Source of the DNA: Varroa destructor
Lineage: Eukaryota; Arthropoda; Arachnida; Mesostigmata; Varroidae
NCBI RefSeq assembly: GCF_002443255.2
Contig: NW_019211459.1
Location: forward strand, 3,595,669 to 3,659,668
Reading direction: 5' to 3'
DNA length: 64,000 bases
Within the stretch, counting starts at the first letter, position 1. Each line of letters starts with the position of its first letter. Both the position numbers and the translations under genes were made by a program. The notes under the pieces are model-generated. The model saw only the letters and a list, made by a program, of their open reading frames with translations. It searched no databases and was not told the DNA's origin. Shown in pieces: positions 25,320 to 37,600 of the stretch.

Positions 25320-25544
25320 CTGAAATGTACTCACTTGCAAGTTATTTCGCCATTGTCTAATTATATTTGACGCCTATATATATTTGATTATTATACACGA
25401 CGTCTCCGTTATGGTCTGTTTGGGTTAAGAGATCGTTGCGTGAATACTATAAATACAGTCGAGGCCAATCAACAATGTAGGCACGTTCTCTTTTTCTTTC
25501 AATGAGAAATAGTGTTCAAAACGTGTTTCTTGTGAAGGCTATAC

Positions 25545-25657
25545 CGTCGGGGGCGCCGGTTGTTCCTGCGAAATCTGCAACACCCTTTGAAAAACACCGC
25601 CGCATTTCGCCTCGTCTTTCGTAATGTTCGCGTCACATTGAGCAAATTTCAGATACT
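25545..25657 (-). CDS. Cysteine-rich protein, exon with YLKFAQCDAN
   Basis: Acceptor ttgctactttttgcag, entry phase 1 (G+AG = Glu), reading YLKFAQCDANITKDEAKCGG and VFQRVLQISQEQPAPPT. It exits in phase 0 at ACG|GTATAG. It continues the preceding exon in frame (LQQ-E-YLKF). The ITKDEAKCGG segment adds two Cys. Confidence 0.65.
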
Positions 25658-25919
25658 CTGCAAAAAGTAGCAACACAAATAACAGGTAAAATAATGGAAA
25701 TTAAGAGAATACATATGCACTCGAAAGCGTGCTTTTAACGAGTGTCTATAATGAAATAGCTCGAAGCTAAAATGAAATTAATACATTTTCTTAATCGATA
25801 GAGCACTGGTAGTACCAAGCAGTTCGTTCTTATGGAACGTCATTTTTACGTATTTCGGAAGGCTTGTCAGTGCTCGTCCCGATATGCGTACATTTACAAG
25901 CCCATATAGAAATTCTTAC

Positions 25920-26130
25920 CTTGTTGAAGCTGAGGATTGCCACACAACATGGTAAGATATTGTCTTGGAGTAGCAAGCACCTGGTTAAATAGACGCGACT
26001 GCTCCTCACTGAAACACCGCGCCTGATGGTTATCGATGCAAAGAACCGTCTGTTCCCATTTCCTGTCGAAGTTATAATGTTCCAATATATAATCTTGGGC
26101 GAGACAAAGCACTTGCCCCAAATGTTTGTC
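25920..26130 (-). CDS. Cysteine-rich protein, exon with LGQVLCLAQDY
   Basis: The frame reads KHLGQVLCLAQDYILEHYNF, DRKWEQTVLCIDNHQARC, FSEEQSRLFNQV and LTMLCGNPQLQQ, and ends at an almost perfect donor, CAACAAG|GTAAGAA, in phase 1. Four Cys are spaced as in the neighbouring exons. An in-frame TGA lies at 26131-26133, so the acceptor must fall between there and about 26110; gaattgag (exon from 26130) or ggggcaag (from 26112) are the only AGs and neither has a good pyrimidine tract. The left end in transcript order is therefore uncertain. Confidence 0.6.
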
Positions 26131-26309
26131 TCAATTCAGTTAATATCTAGTTCAGTGAGTATAAATGTACACTAGGATATTTCAAATAATCAAAGAAATA
26201 CAGTTGGGTAAAATTTGTTGAATATACTTCGGCCGCTGAAAGAATAGCTAAAGATTACTTCAGAGAATGGTCGCATTTCCGTTTTGATCTCGCACATAAT
26301 TTGTTACAA

Positions 26310-26680
26310 AACGAGGTCGGTTCATCGCTACCGCAAGCTTTCCGTAGCCCGCGGCATCGTACAAAGTCTGTCCTTTGGTCACAAACCGTTTCTCTTTTCG
26401 TAGTTGTTGGATCCGCAGACGCTTTTTGTTGTCACGTCACAAGCCGCAGATATCTGCCCTCCATAAGTTTGTTGGGGCATGTAGGGGACTTGACTCCAGA
26501 CTACGACGAACTTTAAACTTAGCTATTAGCGCCTTGCATTGCAGATACAGTCCGGGGTTGCCCGGGCTAGCCGCCCTTAACGCCTTCTTAACACCGGCGT
26601 ACCCAGCCAATTCCCGGCGCGAGAAAGCAACAGCAAGCCTCGCCGTGGACGGTGCGATGTTTTACCTCTAGAAGGAAATG
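26310..26680 (+). mobile_element. Possible LTR-retrotransposon scrap
   Basis: A GC-richer block in which one plus frame reads AALNAFLTPAYPANSRRE and TASLAVDGAMFYL, faintly like the reverse transcriptase/RNase H junction of Ty3/gypsy elements (L-x-A-x-L-x-x-x-D-A-S-x-x-A-x-G-A-V-L). There are too few conserved residues to be sure; it may instead be unrelated decayed DNA. Confidence 0.15.
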
Positions 26681-27507
26681 TAGCCGCGTGTCTCTGCGAA
26701 CTAAAAAGTCTTGCAGCTATCTAGCCCGACCCACGATCCTCCTGTAGGGTACCTCTGACTTGATCCATTGTAGTCTATTTCAGGTACTGTGAGCTTGGTC
26801 GGCTATAAAAACGTGAGGGGGCCGTGGCGCAACCCAGTTTATGGTTCTTCCACCATCTTCGTAGTGTAGTTACGCGCAGCTAGACGAGGATTTAAGTACG
26901 ACCGATAACTATGGCGACAGAGAAATAGCCTACGAAGTCATTTTTATTTAATGAACTTATATTCAGAAAAGCAGATTCTTTAATTGTGAATACTATTCAG
27001 TCGGTCGTGGTGATGCTTCTCGTGGTACCATTCAGATGATCTTTGTGTACCCTCTTCTGTTCAACCGCGGAATCAAATCAACGCGTTGCCGATTTCGGCA
27101 GATACTAGCATATGCTAGCTCAGATAGGTGCCGATGAGGTCAGTCGTTAGAAATTGATCTAACGCTGTCTTTAGACTTCTGCGATTGCACAGAGGAGATC
27201 AAAGATGGTTTGGATTAGTACGATGAACAGCTTTGATAGCAGAGCTGATTTATGCACTATCTCTTCTATGGAACTCTGCAGAAGTCGCGAAGAAACCCCC
27301 TGCTCCAGTTTTATTCGGAACTTCCTTCCGTGCCGGGCTGACTTACCATTTAGCATTATCCCTTTCTGTAGCCGATTGGTAATGTGGAAGAGTGGCAAAT
27401 GTTACAAGTACTTCACATGACAACAAGCTTTTACATACTGAAACCGACAGGCAAATTTTTTAATTCGTTTATTATCATACATTTTTATAATATATTAACG
27501 TATGTTT

Positions 27508-27607
27508 NNNNNNNNNNNNNNNNNNNNNNNNNNNNNNNNNNNNNNNNNNNNNNNNNNNNNNNNNNNNNNNNNNNNNNNNNNNNNNNNNNNNNNNNNNNNN
27601 NNNNNNN
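27508..27607. other. Assembly gap (100 N)
   Basis: Exactly 100 N, the usual placeholder for a gap of unknown size. It interrupts the interval where the cysteine-rich gene lacks an exon. Confidence 0.98.
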
Positions 27608-28572
27608 TGTATATTTTTTTGCTACTGTCAGAATTATGATAGAAAATCATCTACTTATTGACTTTTTTTCATAACGCTTTTGATCTAAACGTAATACCAC
27701 GTCCGTTTATTTGCACAGGTTGTTTCAAAAAGTGAAACACGTAAGGTATAAAATTATTAGAAAAAATATTAGAAGATTCGTAAACTGCTCCTTCTAAATT
27801 TAGCTGAATATTATCTTACGTATAAAGCCATATATTCGCTGAGCGTGAGAAGTAGACAAAGGTACCTAATCCTACGGCTTACTAGGTTGGTTTTTAACGC
27901 TAGAAAAGTTCAACCCTGGGCAGACCCTAGTCAGTACAATCATGTTTTTCGCGTAACTTCTAAGTTGAAAGTAGTTGTACGTTCAGCGATGAGCAAACGT
28001 CACGGTCGAATAATTGCAGCCGAGATACTTGGATATTAAAACAAGAGCTAATTCCAACCCAGGAAATTGAGAAGCCAACAAAGACGGATTTACGAGGGTG
28101 AGAAATTAGTGGGCACTGTAGTGTAGGTAGCCCACACTACCTAAATAATTATTCCTGGACCTAGTTATATCCTATATCATACATGTGTCTAAATGTATTT
28201 GCTTAACGCAACAAGTGGACGTAAGTTCAGGTAAGGTGTAATAATCAATTTCCGATCGGCTGCACTACAACCTTACTTCAATGAAGAACTGCACGCCACC
28301 GACAAAGCAATGATCATTTTTGACAGCGAGATTATTATGATCGGGGAAAGCGTTTTGAAGACGACATGCCTTCATGCTTGTATAATAATACTACGATACT
28401 GAAGTATTCGCTTCTGAATATATATGAAATTTTCCAATTTCTGCTCCATTGCCCCTAGATACGTACACAACGCAATCGGTCACCTAACCCATGAGTTTTT
28501 GACCGTGTGTTGCGAAAGTAACTAACTTTTTGCAGTTTCTAGATATGGGCTCACTTATAGTTGAGTTACCAC

Positions 28573-28745
28573 CTGAACACAGTATGTCTTATAGGAACGT
28601 ATTTTAGACAGTAACCGGCACAATCTGTTGAGATCCTCCACTGTCGTCTGCTTCATATTCGACTCGGAAAGATGATAGATTAGCTTCATGCAGCGCTGAT
28701 AATGTCGATTGGAGCATTCTGAATTTCGTCCTGGCCGTCCACTGA
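28573..28745 (-). CDS. Cysteine-rich protein, first mature exon
   Basis: Acceptor attatctttatcatgtcgtttcag, entry phase 1, then SGRPGRNSECSNRHYQRC, MKLIYHLSESNMKQTTV, EDLNRLCRLLSKIRS and YKTYCVQ, with donor CAG|GTGGTA (or GTG|GTAACT three bases on), phase 0. C-x7-C...C...C spacing and the acidic-Leu-x-x-x-Cys turn match the style of the exons at 24.6-26.1 kb, so I place it in the same gene. The next identified exon (25920-26130) cannot be entered in phase 0, so at least one exon between them is missing. The N run at 27508-27607 lies in that interval. Confidence 0.55.
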
Positions 28746-29849
28746 CTGAAACGACATGATAAAGATAATATAATTTTATTTGTTTACTGTTTGTTGGCGT
28801 TTGGAGCTTCCAAGTATCTACCTTCAATAGATTTTTGCTAAAATAATCAATTTGCAGCGTTCTAATCAAGTTACTTGCCAGTTTTTCGATAGGTTAAAAA
28901 TGGGTTTTTTTTTTTGTCCTAATAAACACACAAGTTACCAAGTTAGACGAACTAAAGCCTTGGCTAAATCCTAGACCAAGTGCATACACATATTAGGACA
29001 TTGGCGAAAGCGATACTTTCAAAACATTTTGCCTACTTTGTAGGCACTCTTCCTTAATAACACGTTTTTTTCATTCTTTGTAACTGAAGCAAGCATGACT
29101 TAACGACAGTACATTTAGCAGGCTAATTCCTTTAATAAAATTCTATATCTAAGGAAAAGCGATCGATAAATGTTTGTGTTTTCGATAATTAATTCATGTT
29201 TTCTTTAATTATACAGCATTGCTTCTAACGCTTTGAAGTTTCGCTGTATATATATCTTTTGAGATAATTCATTTCGGGGCAGATTCTTCATAGAATAGTA
29301 AGGCGTACTGACATGACTGTTCTGTGTATACTATAAATGGGTACTGCACTTATCGCTCGATTTACGATAAAGTACTTTTTATGGGTACCATTTGGTAAAC
29401 TCAAGTGAAGCTTTTACAGTAGATCAACCGAATTATTTAGTCAGTGAACTCTATTTAGAGAAAATTGCTTCTAACTGTTAAGCTTCAATACCCACCTGGG
29501 TCTAGAATACGATTTAGGTCTTATGCAGACAAATGAATTTACAATACATAACTGAAGGCGAAAACAAAAAAAATGGTCGAACCAAAGTATAGGAGCCTGT
29601 AGAGGAACTTCAGTTTTTTTTACGATCAATGAGCGTCGAAGATATCGGTTGGCCATTGCATATACTTTCGCTACCAAAACTGCGACCATACCGAACCTCT
29701 TGTAACGTAAAGGATGCAATTAAGCAAAAACGCTTATTATTTAAAAAGTATGTTAATATATTGCATTAATATAGGGCTGTTAATATCAGCATTGAATCCG
29801 AAATGACCAAACGAATCCACCGCTACGCACCAAGTCTTAGGAGATACAC

Positions 29850-29898
29850 CAAAAGGAAATACTACTGTTAAAGGAAATAGGAAATATCTCGAATCCAT
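29850..29898 (-). CDS. Possible signal-peptide exon of the cysteine-rich gene
   Basis: ATG in good context (acccATGG) opens MDSRYFLFPLTVVFPF and leaves the phase (1) needed by the exon at 28745, giving ...FPF-V-SGRPGRNSEC. A short polar start, a hydrophobic core and the Cys-rich exon directly after it would make a sensible secretory leader. The donor (TTTTG|GTGTAT) is weak, so this is a guess. Confidence 0.2.
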
Positions 29899-29909
29899 GG
29901 GTTGAGAGA

Positions 29910-31250
29910 AAGAAATCAACAACTGCGTACTCTGTTTCCCACTACGACATTTGCTCTTACCCATGCGGGACTTGACATATCGGTCGATGCGAACTTTTTT
30001 TTAGAAAGATTTTTTTGCTAGTCGCGGATATAACGGGAGGACATTATAGCAGTTAATGCGTAGCCCATTTTGTTGCCCAAAGTGGGTTAATTGCTGAAGT
30101 ATCGATTCTTAGCTAATCGAGGCACGATTAGCTCTGACAACTCGGACGAAATAGGGCGACATTGAGTTCGATACGATGTTGGCAAAAGTATTGCACATGT
30201 AATCATTATAATGTATTGCATTTTTTTGAGAAATTATAATGTCCAACGTATGACATCTACAAATCAAGCCCGGTAGTAACAGTCAGTAATCTTTCAGAAA
30301 CCAACCCACCCACTACGGTATACAATCCTGATTTGTCAAACCACCTCCATTCTGTCAAGGAGAAACAAATATAATTCACATCGTATATCTAGGGACCTCT
30401 ACAATTAATTTACTGATCGTACTCTACAATTTTTCACGTAAATCTATTATTTGTGCCCGCTCTTTCAATAGATGCTATGGTCAAGACACTGCCGAGAGTA
30501 TTTGATTAGATTTCAATATCATTTTCAATACCGCGTCGCATATATCCATCCTCCCGCAGCACTAAAACAGAAGCAGAGGTGATAGATTTCTCATCGATGT
30601 AAAAGTAAGTGTCGTATCGTGCCCAGTAAATTTATATTGTACGTATGCAGAACCTAACGCGACATGTTGAATGAGGCAACCAGATCTTAAAGCGCTATGT
30701 ATAGGTCATTGAAGGTATCCTTTTAAGAGGAAAACTGTAACGTTCGTGCTTTTTAATGATCAAACAACAGAGCACATCGTTACCTGAGTAACGGACTAAG
30801 CTGTTTGTGTAGAGTAAAGATCCATGTTGCGTACCGTTATCATTTCTTCGGCATCTGAGGTACACTAGAGGTTCTGTATAATATAGCATCGATGACATAA
30901 CATTTGTGCTTTATAGGATTTTGTTTTTCTGTTCACGATAGGAAATAAGATTTGTCTAAAACTCTGCGACGTAGATCTATTGAAACACTTGTCGCGCGAG
31001 ACAATTTCAATACTAATCTAAATTAATTCATCTTTTAGCCTAGGGCGTACAGCATGCCTTTGAAAAATCCAAGCATATACAATCCAGCATTTTCATTTGC
31101 TGTTAAATAAGACCTAGTCTTATACTATAGTTACCGGTTACGTGTCTAAAGCTTTACCTTTGCTAAAACCGCAACGGTAAAAAAGTTAAAAATGAATCGT
31201 ATACAAACAATTGACGACTCTTCAACCAGTCGACTATTTTATACACTCCA
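29910..31250. other. Non-coding stretch
   Basis: Only short frames without motifs or paired splice sites. Confidence 0.3.
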
Positions 31251-31261
31251 GATTTTTTATA

Positions 31262-31560
31262 AGCTTTTTTTGGTCTAAGAAAAACTTTCGATAGTGTGTA
31301 TCCGCAAAGACTGACAAGCAAACTAATCTCGATTGGCTTCAGCGAAGCAGCTTGTGACGAGTCAGACTTTTCGATACAAAAAGCGAAAGTGCTAAATAAA
31401 TATAGTACGCTTACAAATATAGAGCATGGAGTATACGAGGGTCAGTGTTGGATCTGATCCTTTTCAATAGAGATATACCAATGAGCAATCCGATTTCTCT
31501 GTTAAAGAGAACGTCTCACAATTTGTAGATGACACGTGCAAACCTATCGCACAGAGATAT
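31262..31560 (+). mobile_element. Second LINE fossil, reverse transcriptase core
   Basis: Plus-strand pieces in shifting frames follow a CR1/jockey-type reverse transcriptase. LRKTFDSVYPQRLTSKLISI is motif A (K-A-F-D-S-V) with its following helix; NIEHGVYEGSVLD across a frameshift matches G-V-P-Q-G-S-V-L-G; LILFNRDIP matches P-x-L-F-N-x-x-I; and QFVDDTCK at 31519-31542 is the catalytic F-A-D-D-T box with both Asp kept. At least two shifts and stops show it is inactive. It is distinct in sequence from the LINE at 17.2-19.8 kb. Confidence 0.65.
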
Positions 31561-31639
31561 TGAGACAAATCTGAAGCTCGCTTTACCGGCATATTAACTG
31601 AAACTGATTACTAACTCAAGGTAAGCAACTCGATGCTAA

Positions 31640-34600
31640 GCTAAGATATACCTGAGAGTTAAAGGCTGCTTAGAAATTGGCAAAAACTCTGTCAAAACAT
31701 ATAGAACAGAACACGCAGTTCAAAAAGGCTTTATCCATTATAATGGTAGAATATAATTTTTTGATCAATACAGAAAAAAGATCATCTTGAAACATACCTA
31801 ACGTACCAGAGAAAGCAGTAATCAAAAGTGAAAGAACAAGGTCAAAGCATAGCACTACATGTTCACCCCGAGCCGCTTTAAACAACAATTAATAATAGTT
31901 GATTAAAAAAAGATGATGCAGAAAATAATTTTGCTTTACATTCAACCGAACATAAACACCCTTGGATTTTGTACGTTTAAATAGCCAAAAGGTTGCCCCA
32001 TTCCGGCACGGGCATCTGCCTCTCTGGATGGCAAGAAATCATTATGTCCACATGTAATATGTGTTTGAATAGAAAATCGTGTACAATGCTTGTATACTGA
32101 TCTATTTCGATCACCTTACTATGCAGATATAAGCACTATTAATAGATCGATTTGCCTCCCACGGTCCATTTGCAATCAAAAAACTTCACGTACTGATTCC
32201 TATGACTTCTTCTGTGTTATACTCACTAAGCCTCAAAGTATTAAGGGCCCCGTTAGCTTATCAGATGATGTCCTTAAAAATCCATAGCTGAACCCTGGTC
32301 ACTCCTCCGAGTTCGTGCTAATTTCAGTGCACAAGCTGCAACCGGTGACGACCATCGACTCGGCCTCTTTAGCTTAACAACAAGAAAAATAGCGCATGCC
32401 GCTGAATTGCGAACTCCGCATTGATTAATAGTAACTAGCTGCTGCCAGTATATGTTTCTCATGGCCTGTACATCCGTTGCCATTCAAACAATACAATTTC
32501 TGCACTTTGCGGGTAGAACATTACCACCGAGCTCCTCGTAGCTAGCCGACGATGCTGCAGCATTTTGGGGGGCTGCTTGTCGTTGTTTCTGCATACGATT
32601 GTGTCAACAATCCCTACTTTCACCACTTAAGTTCTCAGCTGTTTCATTTGAAGTCCCGTATTGCCCGTTCTCGTCACTCTACTTTGGTGAATGGTCTTCT
32701 GGGCTGTGTGATTCTCGTATGACATGATGGAGCCTAGATAATAGGGCAAACGGCGGGGGGTCGGAGGGCGCTTGTCATCCCATTGTAAACGTAACCGTTT
32801 ACACTGCTTCTCTTCACTGTCTAATTCGGCGTAGCTTGAAATGCTAACAGCTAGCCCAGAAAGTAGAGGGAATGACATCGGCGAGAAGCAGTAGCAAAAG
32901 CACTGGACGTTACGGTTTGGAGTGTCCTATACCTTGAGAGCTGTGGTGGTATGCAACTTGAGGAGAAGAGAGAGGAAATATAGCTAGCTTACGCGAGTCT
33001 AGAAGGAGGTGTAAACGAGACGCTCGCGTGACCTGTCTACAAACGACAGTTCCACTTGAATGCGCTACGGCACATAGGGGGAGGGGGGTCAACGAACCTC
33101 ATAGGGTGTCCATTTCGACCCGTGTCCAAGTAAATCACCGTACTACTTCGCTTTCTTTTGAGCCGCGTCGCCAGTCGAACTTGATCGGCGTATTATGCTT
33201 TCGGAAACTGGCCATACGCAATACTTAAAACGCAGTGATCACATTAGAAATAGGAACATTTGTCTATATTGTAGCTCGATTACATATGAATATTATGGGA
33301 ACCAATACTGGGCGATTTCTTGCAAATATGCGCAATTGTGCTTTTGTTTACAACCTGCCATTAGCACGGAGTCTATGTTTGCGGGTCCTCAGTTATTATT
33401 ATTATTATTATTATTGAAAATGCACCCTTTGCTAACACGATGTTTTAACATTCTGCTGTCATAAAATAGCTAGAGGTATTTTTAGTTACTGAATGCAAAA
33501 GGTCCCCTTCGATGCTAGTGCCCTTATCATATGTTGTATCTAGTCCTAAGACTTATATAGAAGAGAGCCACCAAAGGCCCAGTTAAGGACTAATGCAATA
33601 TCACTTATTTAGTGGAAGGTTTCGTGGCTATATGTGACTAACACAAAATAGTTTTTACAGCGGACTGGAAAGCTTGGCTCATTTCAGTACAGAGCAGATG
33701 CAGCCTGAAGATGCGACCTGATATCTTCTCAGAAATTGGGACGTGAACGTCAATTGGTAATGGCATTACCACGACAAACGTCATATACATTGAAATTAGA
33801 CGTTTCTCTGATCCAATTTCTGATGTTCAATTGGGCAAAACATAGCCCTAACTAGTAAGGATAAATACATATAGCATACAGCTTCAAAATAATCCACTGG
33901 CCTAACAATTGCCTGAGCGTACGCTTTAAAACTTCGGTGAAATAAAAAGTCAGTGTTTATCATACTGTAAGGTAAAATCGTTGTGCTATGGCGCAAGGAC
34001 TATTATAAATCATCTGGAAGAGTTAGGATGCTAGGGGTTTGTTTTCAAATTTGTTTTTGCCGAAAAATTACTATCCGTTTATGAAATTTTTTTTTGCTAT
34101 CAACTTACAATATAAGGTAATCAAAATGTGTCACCCTCTTTGTTAAATCTAAACTTGAAAGTCTCGTCAATGTTACCGAAATGCTTGTACTTAAAGGTGT
34201 AATCGACTTGAGAGTGCTATTTTCTGCATTTGTGCATATCAGTCATCTGAAAACTGGGTAAGAATGACAAATTTGTAATGATGGCCGTAAACATTTTAAG
34301 CACTGTACATGATGAACCTATTCTAAAGCCTTAGACATTAGATTAGGTCGGCAGCCTGCAATTACGTCTCTAGGCCTTATTAAGTGAATTGTGCTAAAAG
34401 TCGCATAGGTATAGATAATCCAAACAGTAAGTGAAGAGAAATAATAGCTTATATATATGTAGAACCGGATCAAGAAAGTATCTGTAAACCGCCGGCTTTT
34501 GCCAACCAAAGATTGGCCTATGATCCGACTTATGGTATTATATTTTTCGACCTGTCTGCCATCCACAGAGCTAATTTCACATTCACATCGACCCATTTTC

Positions 34601-37600
34601 ATTTATGTGGGTATCATTAAGGCAGCCACGCACTGCTGTTACTCTAATGCAATTCTTGGCATGTTGGCTCTTTGGAGACCAAAAAAAACCTTTTGTCATT
34701 ACGGAATTATAACGTCTGTTGAGAAATTATAACGTTTAGTGGTTATCAGCGTAATGAGCTTGAGTCCCTACATGAAGTGCATTTATATATTATTTCGCAT
34801 TCATTATTTGACGGCGATGTTGACGTTTAGAAAAACGTCATTTTCATCCGTATTTTGCTTTTTACAAAAAACGCGGATAAAGTGCCAAAAACCGTCCATT
34901 ATGTTCCGTATTATGTTCACAAGTGGTGCTAATGGTACAGAGTCCTCCTGGGAGCCAGTTGCGAGTGCAACATAACTCATGCAAACAAGAGCTAGACATT
35001 TCACACGAGTCATGTCGAACGGTTTCAGGTTGTGCTGAAAATTTCAAACAAATCCAGATTGAGAACCTGAAGAGAATATGAACGGACGTAAGGAGGAGCA
35101 GGATTTCCTTCACGGTGTCACTATAGGTGATAAGACCTAAACTTATCTGATGGGGAGACAAAAACTCAGTCATCTGTATATTACTCTAAAGACGAATCCC
35201 AACCAACGAAAGCCAGCAGATCCAGGTCTGAAGTCAAATCTTCTCTTACCGTCTTTCTCAACACTAGGGCGTTGCGCATTTGAGTTCGTGCCTAGTCGTT
35301 ACATTGCCATTGACGAGTAATTCTAAGGATTTTTAAGATTATTTTAAAAGAGTGACGAAATAGGTCAGAGCTCCTGGAAAGTAAGGATTTTCCATCACGA
35401 TAATGTAACGACTGGAGCGCCGCTCGTTGATTTGCGTTTTTCATAGAAAAGCTTGATTTCTATATTGCACCAGCATGTACATATGCCTATAGGTAATTTT
35501 TACAGCAAACGCCTGAAGGAAAAAGGCACGGACACGGTCGAACGAACCTAAAAAAAACGTTATTCCCTCAATTTAGTTTGGAAATCATTTGAGTGATTGA
35601 AACAAACGATAGCGCACGTTTATTGAGTCAACAGAGATTTCTGCAACGATCTGAACGATTAAAGAATACGCGATTAAGAGAAGGGTCAATTTCCGATACT
35701 TCTTTGATCCAATAATGCTTACTGGTTTCGTTATTGTTTGTTATTTGACAGACTCTGACATTGTTGGGAAATTTTTTTTTGTACACCTCTTACACTGTTT
35801 ATACATAACAGTCCTACACAAATTTGTATATATTTATATGTCATTTCTTTTAAATTGGACGATCGTTCCTCGGCTTGTTAAAACTAGACCCACTCAACTG
35901 TATAGAATACCACTGACTTTTTAAAAATCGTCTGTTTTCACAAAAAAGATTTGATTCAAGATCTGACGGATGAATAGTGCATTTGCTGTGATAAGTTTTG
36001 AACCTCGTACTCTACTTAACCGTATTAGAACTTGCTTCTGAACAGCCGATCCTAGATAATAATTTAGCTGAAACTTTTCTACGGTAGATGTATTCGAACA
36101 AACCCGTGACGAAAAATAGCACATCGGCGTTCGCATCGGAGGACATTCAGTCTCTGCCCCGATGCAATGTTTTCCGTATTTAGATGGCCCGTGATAGTAT
36201 TGCTTTTATATCCAGTCGTCAAGTGGGCGGGCATATGAGAATCGTATTTAGAAAACATACCATGTGATTTAGCTCACCGTTGCCTCTATGCTAGGCTACT
36301 TTGTATCTAAGTATATATAGATAACATATGTTTGAACATCTTACTATCTATACTACTAACTGAATCTTATAGGACAGAGTTCATCGAAAGGAACGTAACC
36401 TTCCCTAGAGAGATCCAAGCTCAATTGGGATTAATTTGCTTTTCTGTGGTAGAGACAACATTGCCGTGTTTGGCCTTTGCCGTTCGGAGTGCAGCGTACC
36501 GCATGCGGCTTTCGATTTATATCGGGACTACTGATAGACGAAACAAATTCATTCCTATAGGACTCATCGTACAGATCGAGTAACTGACTCGTACACGTCT
36601 CGCATAGCCGCAGTGGATAAGAAGAATTAAGACAGCGGGGTGTCAATTTAAGCTAACCATATGGGAATAAGCTATCGTTGTCGGATGACGATAGCTCTTC
36701 CATATTACGCAGTGCCGAAAAGCAAATGACATGATAGAGGATGGTCAGTTACACATCTCTTCTGGCACACCCCTCTCTATTTTTCTTTTTATATATGACA
36801 TTGCCCTAACTACGTCTGTGTTTTCCAAAATGGCTGGCATCAGCACATAGACGGAGCGAGATGCATGCGAGGGAAGTCAGTAGTGTCAGATGCACTGCTG
36901 GTGTCAACCGCGTCGCCCTCGGGACTCTGAGTAAATTAGTTGACAAAATTGCTGTTTGCACAGATCGAGTCAATGCTGGATGGTACCCACTCGGCGATAC
37001 CCTTTTCGTTTGATTGGGACCGCGCTACGAACGAGAAAGGGTCAGTAGGGACTTGAGCTGCAAGTAGGATAAGATTAGCAGATACCGTGTCCGTCTTTAT
37101 ATTTGCCCCTAAAGATCTGTGGCCGTTTGCGGATGGAGAGCCGGATACACCGAACGACAGGGTTACAGCGTTCGCTCAAGCTTGTACTAGTACAGTATTG
37201 AACCGTCGTTGAGTCGAAGAGCTTGGTCCATTTACAATAAACACTGTTAATGGTCCCAGCTAGCCAAAAGAGGAGCGGCCTATTCTGTGATGATACGGAA
37301 ACGCTATGGCGGAATGGCCTTCTGCTGGTTTTCGAACGCAATCAATTAGACAAACAAACAAATAGAGTCTGATAGTTGTCTAAAGTCAAATTTCGTTCCA
37401 TGCGTATCGATAGGCACTGAACGTGTGTACGTATCCGGGATTCGATACCTACTGTGACTTAGACGACTTGGCCTTAGATGACAAATTCCTTATTCGAGAT
37501 TCATACATAGAAATATGGAGTGATAACATGATGCCACAGCAAATTCCATTGGTGGAATGTTTATAATGATTTATAATGGATTATTGCTACAAAAGCATTA

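Noticed and set aside
27171..27398. Minus-strand frame ending in a hydrophobic segment (SKLFIVLIQTIFDLLCAIAEV)
   Set aside because: Could have been the missing exon of the cysteine-rich gene but has the wrong character and no usable phase; the overlapping plus frame is equally open.
29465..29560. Small minus-strand exon with good acceptor and CAG|GTGGGT donor
   Set aside because: The only open frame has a phase that does not fit the cysteine-rich gene, and it is only 18 codons.
35921..36136. Reverse-transcriptase-like reading on the minus strand (RRKVSAKLLSRIGCSEASS)
   Set aside because: Resembles the K-L-x-x-x-G-x-S region of LINEs but no other RT block lies nearby.
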